A stretch of DNA of 64,000 bases from Gnetum montanum (Eukaryota > Streptophyta > Gnetopsida > Gnetales > Gnetaceae). Under the pieces are notes generated by a model. It was not told the DNA's origin. It saw only the letters and a list, made by a program, of their open reading frames with translations, and made no database searches. Where the stretch lies: the NCBI GenBank assembly GCA_015680685.1, contig MNCI01000970.1:430443-494442 (forward strand). Reading direction: 5' to 3'. This document shows, piece after piece, positions 43,481 through 54,180 of this stretch. Every line of letters begins with the position of its first letter. Positions within the stretch are counted from its first letter, which is position 1. A program made the position numbers and the translations under genes.

Positions 43481-43775
43481 ATGATATTGGGTCCCCGATA
43501 TCAAGTTTGACATGATATCGAGTCCCCGCTAGTGGGTACGCAATATCGTGTCCTTAAACTCTATATATATGGACCCCCCCCNNNNNNNNNNNCCCATGCA
43601 TGTAAACATCATTTGTAACTATTCACATGGGGAAAGTTTTTCAGATTTTCTTCTATGACTTGCAATTACGCATCTCTTGCTTTGATAACCATAACTCACT
43701 CACTGGTGCTCTGATTTTCATTCCGTCTAAACCTACTTGAACCTATAGTGTTCATCTTAGTCATGGGGGAGGGGT
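43481..43775 (+). promoter_or_regulatory. Conserved internal module of element C, with GATATC motifs
   Basis: tGATATTggg, ccGATATCaa, atGATATCga and cgCAATATCgtg (43484-43553) stand before TATATATAT at 43563-43570. The tract AGTCATGGGGGAGGGG is at 43759-43774. The palindrome-plus-TATA layout copies the LTR promoter of the family. Confidence 0.55.
43582..43592. other. Assembly gap of 11 Ns
   Basis: Ns follow a C-run (accccccccc) right after the internal TATA box. The true length is unknown. Confidence 0.95.
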
Positions 43776-44277
43776 ACATGCCGAATTGAGCATAAATTAT
43801 TTGAAATTCACCATCGCCCAAAGGACACTATCAAGGGTAATTAGTTATAAAAATAATGAACATGTGCCAAAAAAATTACATCTCCTTATCCAGGAAACTA
43901 AATTCTGAAACCACCTAAGCAAAGTGGACAAAATATTAAAATATTTTGGGGACATTTTGCTAACTTTACAATCACACAGAATTAGACTTAACTCATTAAG
44001 GCAAGAAGTAAGGTATAACTTAATTTGGTAAGCAACCTTACTGATGATTGGCCCCGTGTGATTGCACATGGCCCCAAAGCTTAGACAACAAGAAGGTCCC
44101 TCTCAAGGTGTGTTTAAGCAACCTAGGATAGGTAAAGGATAAATGCCTATCGAACAACATGCAGAGTAGGAGGGAAAATCATTCAATATCCATCAGGAAG
44201 AAGGCCCTGCCACTATATAATCAAGATAGGTAGAAGGAGGAGCTACTACAATGCCTGAACAGGGATGACACCTCACA

Positions 44278-45600
44278 TTGCCCCCGAAATGTGTCCAGGC
44301 CATCTGTGAAAGGTCCAAATCAGCTGTAGTGATCGTGGAATTGAACTTTGGACCTTTCATGGAATTCACTCCTGAGGCCATTAAGGACCACCTCAAGGGA
44401 TCTGCATTATGGCCTATCCTCTTCAAAAGTGATGCCTGGTACTTAGGAGAAACATACCAATTCTAGCACAATAATGAAGAAAGCACCATAGTTAACATTT
44501 GTAGTGTATCTGTTGATTTCTTTATCCAAGCCATTTCAAAAGTGTTAAACCTTCCAAATATAGGGCCAAAGGTTGCTCTCTTGTCCACTCGCTCTGATGT
44601 TAATGTGCATAAGGTTTGGTTAAACAGGGTGTATGGTAAAGAAGATAAGACCTATGGAGAGTTGACGTTGGAAGAGAGAATCTTCTTTAAAATTGTAACT
44701 TATCACATCTTCCCCACAAAAGGACTAAACAGAATTTCAACATATGTAGCAAGAGGAAGTGTGATATTGATGGAAAATTTTAATGCTAACCTACCTCATC
44801 TATATTTCATGGAGATCTTAAGGCATTTTGAAGAATGCAAGATAGGGAAGTTTGCGTTTCCCTTCCCTTGTCTCATCAAGAAGTTGTGCAACCATGCTAG
44901 TATTCAAGGATACACCAATGATGTCCTTAGGAAAGTCCAAAATGCTTCATACGCTAAACTGCAAAAGTCACCAACTACAAGTAAAATTGTTGGTGAGACA
45001 TTGGGGCTAAAACAAGAGCAAGAATAGATAGTGGGGCCCACTGCAACTCAACTTGTAGGGCCCAACCAACCTCCAAGCATGGAACCTAGTTAACAACATG
45101 AAGTAGGGCCCAACACGAGCTAGCAAGATCAACCACCACCACCACCGTAGGATTATCGACCATTAATGAGTCATCTAAGGGCCATCGCTGAGATAGTTAG
45201 TTAGGGTAGTTGTGATGATGCAAATCTCTTCCATGTCATCGATGATACCATATGGCCCACTATCTCTATAGATAACACATGGGGTGAGGAGTCCATTTAG
45301 ATAGGAAGAGGGAAGAGTTATTGGTCACAACAGATTTTAGGGAATGCTGCATCCTTTTAGGTGCAACTAGAAACTGGTGAAGGAGCCACAGTGATGGTCA
45401 TGCAGCACCAGGATGTAGCAGGAGCCACAGAGGTGTTCATAGATCACATCAAGAAACCTTTTAACATCCTTGTTGTGCCAACAATAGATTTCACAAGAGC
45501 ACAGGATGCTCAAATTCTTGCCAGTCCCTCAATGGCTCTTGCGGAGCATGAGGATGTGCTTGATCAATTGCTACAAATAGGACAGGTGATGAGGTGACTT
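44278..45600 (+). pseudogene. Element C ORF2 (putative plant transposon protein, PF20167-like), best copy
   Basis: One frame stays open from 44278 to 45027 except for a single TAG at 44464. Blocks: VELNFGPFMEFTPEAIKDHL, WYLGETYQF, NICSVSVDFFIQAISKVLNL, then TYGELTLEERIFFKIVTYHI, STYVARGSVILMENFNANLP, YFMEILRHFEECKIG and FPFPCLIKKLCNHASI. The alternation of helices with a central IFP turn fits the plant env-position ORF domain I take to be PF20167. After a broken spacer, 45361-45597 gives an acidic ATVMVMQHQDVAG stretch shared with B. The coiled-coil tail seen in A and B is deleted; sequence jumps to the LTR near 45660. Confidence 0.7.
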
Positions 45601-45660
45601 AGGAGATGGCCACTTTTATAGTAAACACAATACTATAAAATTTCTCCAAAGCAAACACAC

Positions 45661-45856
45661 TACACATCATACACCTCACTCTAGTCTAAACCATACTTGA
45701 CAAAGGAAATACTAGTCTAGGTGGGAAGATAGCAAACTACGATCAACAAGTAACTATCTAGATACCACAACTAGCCCATCTATGGAGTTCAACTAGATCG
45801 TGCGTGAAATTCTTGTATTCATATGGTTGAGTGTAGAGGTACCTTGCCACTCATCA
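45661..45856 (+). repeat. Element C 3' LTR, only the last 196 bp left
   Basis: Matches the final 196 bp or so of the B LTR (from cacatcatacacctcactct to CACTCATCA). It overlaps the surviving part of its own 5' LTR by only about 55 bp. Confidence 0.8.
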
Positions 45857-45861
45857 ATCTT

Positions 45862-47330
45862 CTTAGTCTTGTACATCAATATTTATCTAGGATGGTTAAC
45901 CATGATGTTTGTACTCCATCATCGTAGTAGAATTTTTTATTTTCACAATGTAATATTCTTAGTGGTATCTCATTTTGCAGTGTCCATTCTTGTGGACCTA
46001 CAACATCGATAATGGATGAGATTTTCATTCTTGTAGGTAGTGAAATGCATGGTTAGTGGTTGTTCAACTTTAATTTTTCAAGTTTATTAAAAGGTATCAG
46101 TAATTATTAAAGATATTAATCTTGGAGTTATTATTACACATAATGGTTTGTGGGTTTGTCTTGGAGGGATAAGTTCTCATTTTCTATCTTTGAGGATGAA
46201 GATTCCTTAAAGGATGAAAGCTTGTAACACAACAGTATTTCAAATCTAGATTCTTAGGTTTATTTATTTATTTTCTTATGTTTGATTCCTAACAATAAGG
46301 GTATATATAAATATATTATATTAATAATTTATTCTATCTTTCTTATATATTCAATGTCTTTATTACTTCATACTTGGTGTAAGTGGTGGCTACCTATTTC
46401 TTATACATGTAATCTTAAGGTTACATGTAAAGAATCTTAAGGTTTGAATTATTGACTCCTTCTTTACATGTATTACATTGGAATCTTGGAACTACTACAT
46501 CATGGTATATTTACTTATAAGCCTGTGTAAAATGTATTTTGGAATAATCCATCATGTATTGCTATATATACATTTTTTATTGTATCACATGTTTCTCAAG
46601 GTTTGGACCTTAAACCTTGCTCCTATTACATGTTTAAAAAGATTATTATTTTATATTTATTTTTTTCATTGTTATTTTTTGGTATTTATTAATGCTTGAT
46701 GCATGTTGTGAAGGATAGTTTGGAAGGATGGTGGTGGTCCATTGAGTAATATTATGGCTTTGGAACATGTCTACTTTGGAGGAGGATGATGATGACAACA
46801 TGGATAATGGGTGAGATTTTCATTCCTACAGGCAGCAACAACTCATACACATTATGGAAAATCTTTCTTTCGATCTAGAATGGACCAATTCTCTTGGGTT
46901 ACATTTTCCCATATATTTGGTGGATTTTATGTCATCTTAACTACATCATAACTGCATTTCATTGTTTGAATAGCACTTTTCTTTAGTATGCATTAGCTGT
47001 AACTTTATACTTTTCTATAAGATCCTTTATATCTATAAGATCCTCTATATGCATTCTTACCATGATGTGAAACTCCTACATGTTTAGCTTGGTTTCCATG
47101 TCTTACATGTTGGTAGATCCTATTAGCTTGTTGTGTCCATCAATTGAATTTTCCAATGGCATTTGCCTATCAAACTTAACTACATACACATGGGAGATTG
47201 ATTCTACAAATCATGTCATAACTTTTCATAAAAAGTGTATATACTTAATAAACTATTCTTAGAAAATCTTGAGGCATCTTTCTAACTCGATAGCAAAGAA
47301 ATTTGAATGATATAGATCACTTCCTTATGG
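45862..47330 (-). pseudogene. Integrase C-terminal (GPY/F) relic, U2 copy, with insert
   Basis: Minus-strand homologue of 12881-13342 plus 20018-20110, with the block around KRIGPF recognisable near 46860-46900 and the helical stretch to 47120. A 754-bp insert (46041-46794) splits it. Confidence 0.6.
46041..46794. mobile_element. 754-bp insert flanked by 41-bp direct repeats, type unknown
   Basis: 46000-46040 and 46795-46835 are imperfect copies (about 35 of 41 identical) of one stretch that is single in U1 (12980-13022). Between them lies AT-rich sequence with no homologue in the window, including acatgtaatcttaaggttac and a purine-rich gaggaggatgatgatgac end. The flanking repeat is too long for a normal retrotransposon target duplication. 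Confidence 0.5.
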
Positions 47331-47344
47331 ATCAATCACTTCCA

Positions 47345-47500
47345 AGGTGGGGGGGATGTTGGGGTTGGGTTGGGGGCTGGGGTGTGGTGTGTGTGGGGTA
47401 CATGTAGAAGTTTAGAATTCTGTACTACCTAGTAGAATCAAACTTGTAACTCGAGGTTACTAAGTCAAGACCTATACCACTAGGCTATCACCTTATTGTT
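47345..47500 (-). mobile_element. tRNA-derived SINE, U2 copy
   Basis: The minus strand has A box TAGCCTAGTGGTATAGG (about 47476-47492) and B box GTTTGATTCTAC (47432-47443), in the same place as the U1 SINE. The tail region is replaced by a G-rich run. Confidence 0.6.
47348..47400 (+). repeat. G-rich run with quadruplex potential
   Basis: Runs of 7, 4, 3, 5 and 4 G separated by 2-5 bases (gggggggatgttggggttggg, then gggggctgggg), ending in a TG/GTGTG stretch. It is absent at the matching place in U1. Confidence 0.8.
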
Positions 47501-47559
47501 ATTTATATAGCTTTTTATGAAAAGTTCAATTAGAACATTAGCAAGAGTAGTACTCTAAA

Positions 47560-48330
47560 AAAGCTCTTAGTAATAAAACAAGGGGCTAATATGACCATCA
47601 CCAATTTCATATCATTATGAAGTTTCACAATAATGGAGCTTACCAATCCACTACTAGATAAATAGTTTCTAGCTATTTTTAAAAGAGTCACTAATGATTA
47701 TATAAAGGAAAAGCTAGTGTATTTTTAACCAGTTAATATTTATGATAAGATCACATTAGTTAAATATATTAAATAGTTGGCTATACAACAGAGTGACCCT
47801 AAATGGGTAAGCTTTTTTAACAAAGTATATAATGTAGTAGGAAAGGAGAAAGCTCAAACATATTCTAGCCAAACAATCTTCTTTATTACTTAGACTAGAT
47901 AGTCATTTTCTTCTTCATTTAGTAATATTATGGCTTTGGAATAAAAATCAATAAGCATTAGGAAAACCTCAACTAACAAAATCTAATAGAGAAGTACATC
48001 TAAGAACAAATCAAAGTATCATAAGTTCTTCATCATATATTTGTAATCATATAATATGCTACTCATGGAGGCATACATAATCCTAAAATAGGTGACTGGC
48101 CAAATTAACATCCAATTTAAGTGGTTGAAAAATTTTTACACAAACTCGTTACAACATGTGGATGATGACCACTTGACCACTTGATCCAAAAGTGGTACAA
48201 CCCAAACAACTTCAATTATTATTACAAAGCCACAAGGCATGATATTAATAATTGTAATGCACTTAAGGATGACATGTAGGCTCTTGTTAAAAAAGGATAA
48301 CTTATCTTTGACATGCATATTTATTAAAGA
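47560..48330 (+). pseudogene. Old gypsy gag relic, U2 copy
   Basis: Plus-strand blocks DPKWVSFFNKVYNVVGKEKA (47797-47856) and KWYNPNNFNYYYKATRHD, then NNCNALKDD (48193-48275), as in many gypsy gag C-terminal ends. Stops are frequent. Confidence 0.55.
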
Positions 48331-49480
48331 AATTAAGATATGAAGATATTCTACTATTGATACAAGGAAAAATCATTCACCTTGAATTATAGGATAATTA
48401 TCTAAGAGCTTCTTTTTTGATTTGTTCAAATTTCCTTTTAACCAATTAGAAAGTTATAGATTAGGCAACTTCTTTCTTTTCTAGACCTAGTAAGCAATTT
48501 ATTATGATTATTCTTGCTAATTTTGACTTACATGCATCCAATTTACAAACTAATAAAGGAGGTAATATGCATATATTTCTATTGGTAATTGATTTAATGG
48601 CATGTTATGATGTCTCTTATGAATACTAGAACCCAAGAACTGTCGGTCCATCATCTTCAATGAGGTGCAATTTACCTCTTTTAATCCTTTCATATCTAGT
48701 TAAATTTTCTCTTGTCTTATCCTATATTATCTTAGCACCCTCTCATCATTTAGATTAAACTCTATTAGAAGAATCATCTTTACTCCCCACTATTTCTCCT
48801 TCGACTAAGATTCTCACTTGTGCTTAAAAGAATGTGCTCTTAGCAAATAAAGAAAAAGATAAGACCCTTATGAACAAGTAATCTAATTAATTGTAGAAAA
48901 AAGTATATCTCCTTCCAAGCACCTCAAACTACATCTATGTCTATTCTAGTAATTCTTTAATTTAATCAAGAAGTCAAGTAAATATTGTAACTTTAGCGTC
49001 CATTTCTCCTTAATGTACATCATTAGAGAATCAATCTCTCCTGCAAATCATAATAGCTATGAAGTCTAAGGAGATAGATTTTTATTTTTTAGCCCTCATA
49101 TCCATGTTGAAGTATTACTAAAGTAGATTAATATTTTTATGGACATTGAGCCTCAAGTTTAAGTAGTTTTATCTATGCTTAATTCTCCTTGATTTTAGGC
49201 ATAATATCTAGTTTTAAATGGAAAAGATATCAACACTCACCTAGTGATAAAGGCTATCTAGTAGCTTTTCATCTATATCACCTTATGGGTTAGGAATAAT
49301 GTAGTACTACCTTTAGTTCATGTGGATTATGGATTCAAATTCAATGCTAGCTCATAGACTACTATGAAATGTATTAGGCTAGAAAAATAGGGTACATGCT
49401 ACAACTAAAACTCTACTTTAAGTTCTTTTAGTGATGCTTGAGTAGATATTATTGACATAATTATACAACCATGTTTTGTT
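48331..49480. other. U2 end, no clear gene
   Basis: Shared with 30120-30706 of U1 except 48831-49388, which U1 lacks. A broken retroelement frame is likely but shows no catalytic motif. Confidence 0.4.
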
Positions 49481-52157
49481 AGCAACTACATTACATTGAG
49501 GAATATTTTATGATTATTAGAAAATTCCTTGAAATTAATGCTATTCTTGGTAGGCCTCAGTTGGGTTATCATCAGGCTATTACTTCCTTGGTACATTAAT
49601 AAATTAACTTCTTATATAAAGATCAAGAGGTGCTTATTCTTGCTGAGAAGGAAATCCTTGCTATCTCTTACCTCAACATTCTAAATGAGATAACCCTAGG
49701 ATTCCAACCCAATATCCAATGTCAAACATTAATAGAGACCTAGAACAAAATCCTTCTCAATAGCACTTGGTCCTTCAACACATACAAATTCATAGATCTA
49801 GACTTTTGGAAGCTCACAAGAGTAGAATCTATGAAGGAACATAATTTGTCACCTTATTTAGAAGCTAAGAATACCATCATGAAGATTTCATCTACATTAA
49901 TGACTTTTTTTACTATGTTTTATTTTCTTGCTTTAATAATTTTTTTTATGTTATATTTCTCTTTTTAAATTTTCAATGCTTATCTTTGAGTTTTTTATTT
50001 TACTTCACTTGTCTTTTGATTTAATATTTTGTAATACCCTACTAACAAAGCTTAAGGTAGAAAGTATTACTTGTAGAAAATATAAAAATATGTAGAAAAA
50101 TTAAACACTTCTTACTAAGACCAAATGGATGCTAAGAATAAAACATAATAGAAAAAGCACTAGGAATCCATAAATAGGTACATAGGAACAAAAGAAACAT
50201 TTTTAGAAAAATGTAAAAGCATGACAAAATAGTCACAATAAGCCCATGAATGGAAAACCTAACATTTTCATTACCAAAAACAAAATGTAACATATTTCTA
50301 TAAGCCAAAAGTTAAGAATATTGTGGTGTGAAAATAATAGTGGAAACTAAATAAGGCATAAGTAATTAGAACTAGAAACTACATTAAGATCTAATGAACC
50401 ACAAGAGATAAATATGAAAAATCCAATTATACTTAAATCTAGTAGGCATTGGACGTTGAAGCTACTTAAATGGATATAACTAACATATGTAAAAGAAACT
50501 ATAACATAGCTAACGTCGAAGACAAAGTCATCCTACACTAAAAAAATGGATACAACACAATATAAGAGCCACAATCTATATTGAATATACCTTTCTAACT
50601 AAACATTACAGCATGAAATTTAAGTTAAACCAAAATCCAATCTTAATAAAACATTTTATAAACATAAATTAATCATTGGCAACATCTTATAACTTCTACT
50701 TATTTAAGCTAATATAATCATCTAAAAATCATACAAATTAAGAAATTTAGTTCTAAGATTGAGGAAGGTAAAAAAATCAACAAATTTTCCCTTATGGATT
50801 TGGTTAGAGGCATCAAGTAGCTCAAATTGTCATGTACATGAGTTATTTGTAACCAAAAGTTAGCAAAGAAAAAAAAACAAATTAGATCGATGAATCAAAC
50901 AATAAAAAATATGAATATATAACCAAACCAATCAATGAGAATGCACCATCATTCATTACCATAACCATCAAATGAACAAATTGATGAATGTGTAACACCC
51001 ATTTTAGCATATTGGTCATTCTAGAATCCGCATGTTAGCAAATGTTTGGCTAGTTTATAACTCACATAATGATGATTCTAAAACCCATATATTATCAAAT
51101 TGATGAGTCTAAAACCCATATATTATCAAATTGATGAGTCTAAAACCCATATATTTCAGAATTAATCAAATTAAATTGGTTACTAAATAGATAACAAATC
51201 CTTGGATCTAAAAACAATGAACCTAAATGTCAAATGAAATTAGTAATTTCAAACTAAATGATTGGTAAGCCTAGATCTTACATTGAACATGAAGTTGATA
51301 AATCTATAAATCATATGTTTACTAAGTGATTAGTAAACCTCAATCTCATATTTTTCAAGAAAAATTTTGGTGAACCTAAATCTCATATGTCAAAATATGT
51401 AAAAAGTTCAAACTATAGTTTCAAGCTAATAGGTCATGAAATGTTGCTAAATTGAAAATTCTATTGTGTTAAATGGGATTAAAATCCAAAGTATGAATGG
51501 GGATGAATGTCTAAAATATATTAAAATATTACCAAAATAAAAATGAACATTTTTGCAATCATGATATCCTCTTATAAGGTCTAAAAAATCACTAGATGCT
51601 GACTTTTAGTTTTTAGGTGTTTCAAGAGCCCTAAAATAATCATGTTTGGCCATTTTCTCAAATTTCCATTGCATGAATATCAATGGTTGCTTTATAAATT
51701 TTGCTTCATTTTTTAAGTTAAGTATAAAAATTTAATTTTTATTCATCATGGCCTCGCAAGCAAGTCATACTGAATTATGAAGAGTGGATTAGGGTTTGCA
51801 CTAATTTATATATTATTTTTTCCTTCTAGGGCTACAAAATTTAGAGTTATCTTGGGGATGAAAAACATGAAAAAGAGTCTAAAACCCTAGTTTTATAATT
51901 AAATTATTAACAAAATTTTAAATGAAGGAAAAATATGGTCAAAACTAATGAAAATGTGACCAAACTTAGTCAAAAACTTCACCAAGATACCATGCATGAT
52001 AATAGATCTCAAAAATAATGAAATTGTAGAAAATAATATTAAAATATTCAGTTCTAAGTATTTAGACAAATCAAAAAACAACTAATAAACAAACTAAATT
52101 AATCAAAAGAATGTGTACTAAATTTGAAACCAAAATCAAAAGAAGCAAAATAGCAAA
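49481..52157. other. AT-rich stretch without recognisable gene
   Basis: Stops occur in all frames. A TTT/ATT-rich section lies at 49900-50030 and a 31-bp tandem repeat at 51075-51157. I see no protein or RNA motif. Confidence 0.5.
51075..51157. repeat. 31-bp tandem repeat, about 2.7 copies
   Basis: Units start at 51076, 51107 and 51138, with the shared word tctaaaacccatatatt; the third breaks off after that word. Confidence 0.9.
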
Positions 52158-52159
52158 TT

Positions 52160-53560
52160 ATCCTACTTGGAAATTGTACTGACCTAAATCATCGGTGTAA
52201 GGCTGGAATGGAAACAGACACCGAGAGATCGTTGAGCAGCCACAACTGACCCTGCCTTCACTTGAGGGCAAGCTGGAAAAGGGAACGAAGGTAGAGTGCC
52301 TTGGATGGTTTGCACGCAAATCAACCAAAGACTTCCCCGAGCGTAAGCTACGGCTAGTGCTGGGATTATCGTAAACAGGATGTAAACGGAATGTAAACAA
52401 TGATATGAAATGTAAATAAAGCATACTGAATTATGAATAAAGCATAAACAAAGTTATATTTGTAAAGCATAAACAGAACTAAACAATGTAAATGGGAGGC
52501 AATAATGAAACTGTATTATATTGTTTAAAAAAATGTGCACCGGTCGTAGTTGCACAAGTGTGGATGGCAAGTCAAACGTCTAGCCTCGGAAAGATATGAC
52601 GCGATGATGCGACGATGAAATGGAATAAACGTGAGAAGAACTTGGAAGCCAACAATCGGATGTGCCGAGTGCCCAAGGATTGCAAGTTCTATCTTCCTTC
52701 AGAATTGCCAATCTCTCCAATCTTTGCCTCTTCCAATCTTCTTCTTCTTCTTCTTGTTTGCCTCCTCTTGCTCTTGCTGCCTTCTAGTTTGTGTGAATCG
52801 ATAGGGTATTTATAGGGTTGGGCTAGGGTTTGGCTAGGGTTTGGCTAGGGTTTTCAGCTCCAACGTTCACTGTATTTTACAACTTGTGGGTCATTCAAGC
52901 CCATAAAAAAGATACAAATTAGAAATGCAAGCCCTCAAGCGATAAAAAAAAATTTAAAAATTTAAAAAGATTAGCTCCAACTCTGGCCCACTTGGAAAAA
53001 TTATATATATATATTTTTTTGCTAAATATTTGGCCTGATTTTGCATGGGCTTTCATATCCCTTTGCCATTTTACAGATTTCTTGAAAAAGAAAATCAAGA
53101 AGGATTAACACCGCCTCACTTTTCTAGCATCCAGCGTGACTTGTAGTGTGACCTATAGTGTGACCTCCAAAACTTGCAATTTTGGGCTAAAATCTGAAAT
53201 TTTTGAAGGCTGGGGCCCATAGTTATCAATAGTGGACCTTGAGGACGACTTACACCCTTGAAATCAAGTCATTTTGGCTCAATTTCGGAGCTCCAAAAGT
53301 TGGTGACGCTGATCCTTACGCTGTGCAATGTCTAAAAAAGTAACCAAAGTGTACTTAGCCAAAACCAAACATTTTGAACCTGAAAATTTTGATTATGGAT
53401 GCTGGAAGTTGGTGCAATCGCCTATGGGCCCTAGGGGGATGTTTTGGAGGCCTCCAAGTTTGGTCACGCTATACTCATGTTGGGCAGTAGCATGACTTAG
53501 CTTGATTCTTGTCTAAAAGTGCTAGGCCAAAATTAGTGGTGTTTCAGAAATGACAATGTT
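52160..53560 (-). promoter_or_regulatory. Minus-strand promoter-like region with telo-box motifs, possible LTR
   Basis: On the minus strand, AAAACCCTAGCC occurs three times in a row (52821-52855) just upstream of CCTATAAATACCCTA (52806-52820). It is followed by a transcribed-looking Gly/Arg-codon-free leader of GAAGAAG and CAAGAGCAAGAGG repeats (52690-52790). The region to 52160 has higher GC than its surroundings and holds small open frames with no recognised domain. The layout suits an LTR or a gene promoter with a lost body. I found no second copy, target duplication or TG/CA ends. Confidence 0.4.
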
Positions 53561-53829
53561 GTAGTAAAGTATCCTTCCATGGCTTCGATCTTCTTGAAAA
53601 GCTCTAAATATTAGAAAAATTATGGATCAACAATGGAATCTAAGCAAGGTCTAAAACATGATATAGAAATATGACTTACCGTAGGGTCTAATTTGAGATC
53701 AAAAATCTAACTAGCTATAGATATAGATCTAGCTAACTCTTACTTAATCCAATAGTCTCCTTCTTTAGTTTAATCTTCTAGATATCAACAAGAAAATGAA
53801 AAAGGTTATGTTTGAGTTATAATCTTGCA

Positions 53830-54180
53830 ATGATTTGCTAACATTGGTGATAAGCATCCCACTATTTTTGGACAAATGGGATGTATCATACAAATAACAG
53901 TGCAATCCATTCATAAGCTTTGAAGATGATGTTAAGTAGATTTATGAGAAAACTCATGTATATCATTGTGTTTAAGAAATATAAAAAAGATTATGATACA
54001 TATAATGCAGTTAAAATCTATGTTACAATGGTGTGAGATAGAGGCAATATTTATAATTTTATATTTAGTAATTTTTATGGATTTTATAATTATAATAAAT
54101 AAAACAATAATAAACATACATGCATCACAATCCCTCTTAGGGACAAGTGCAATGCTTATGTTATAAATCCTCTTAGGGAC
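53830..54180. repeat. Dispersed repeat copy 1
   Basis: Aligns with 57735-58085, with shared words such as ttttggacaaatgg / ttttggactaacgg, gatgatgtt and aaacaataataaacat. A 20-bp piece tcctcttagggacaagt is doubled at its end (54132-54180). No coding motif is seen. Confidence 0.65.

Larger units (their letters stand above)
33354..45856 (+). mobile_element. Element C: Athila-like non-autonomous LTR element, internally deleted, hosting element D
   Basis: Starts TGATGAATTG, ends CACTCATCA, and is flanked by ATCTT (33349-33353 and 45857-45861). Without D it is about 5.5 kb. Both LTRs are truncated on their inner sides: the 5' LTR runs straight into the end of gag at about 34080, and ORF2 runs into the 3' LTR at about 45660. 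Two large deletions have therefore removed the PBS and capsid region on the left, and the ORF2 tail, PPT and LTR start on the right. Confidence 0.85.
30720..49480. repeat. Segmental duplication unit U2
   Basis: Direct tandem partner of U1. It carries the intact gene region at 31.2-32.0 kb, a 754-bp insert at 46041-46794 not in U1, and the SINE, gag and integrase relics. It holds the nested elements C and D. The empty sites for A and B are visible at about 47166 and 47785, and U1 at about 12846 shows the empty site for C. Confidence 0.85.

Noticed and set aside
52615-52815. 66-codon ORF ending in a Leu-rich stretch, as a small membrane protein
   Set aside because: The Leu run is the complement of GAAGAAG/CAAGAGG repeats in a minus-strand leader. 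No conserved copy.
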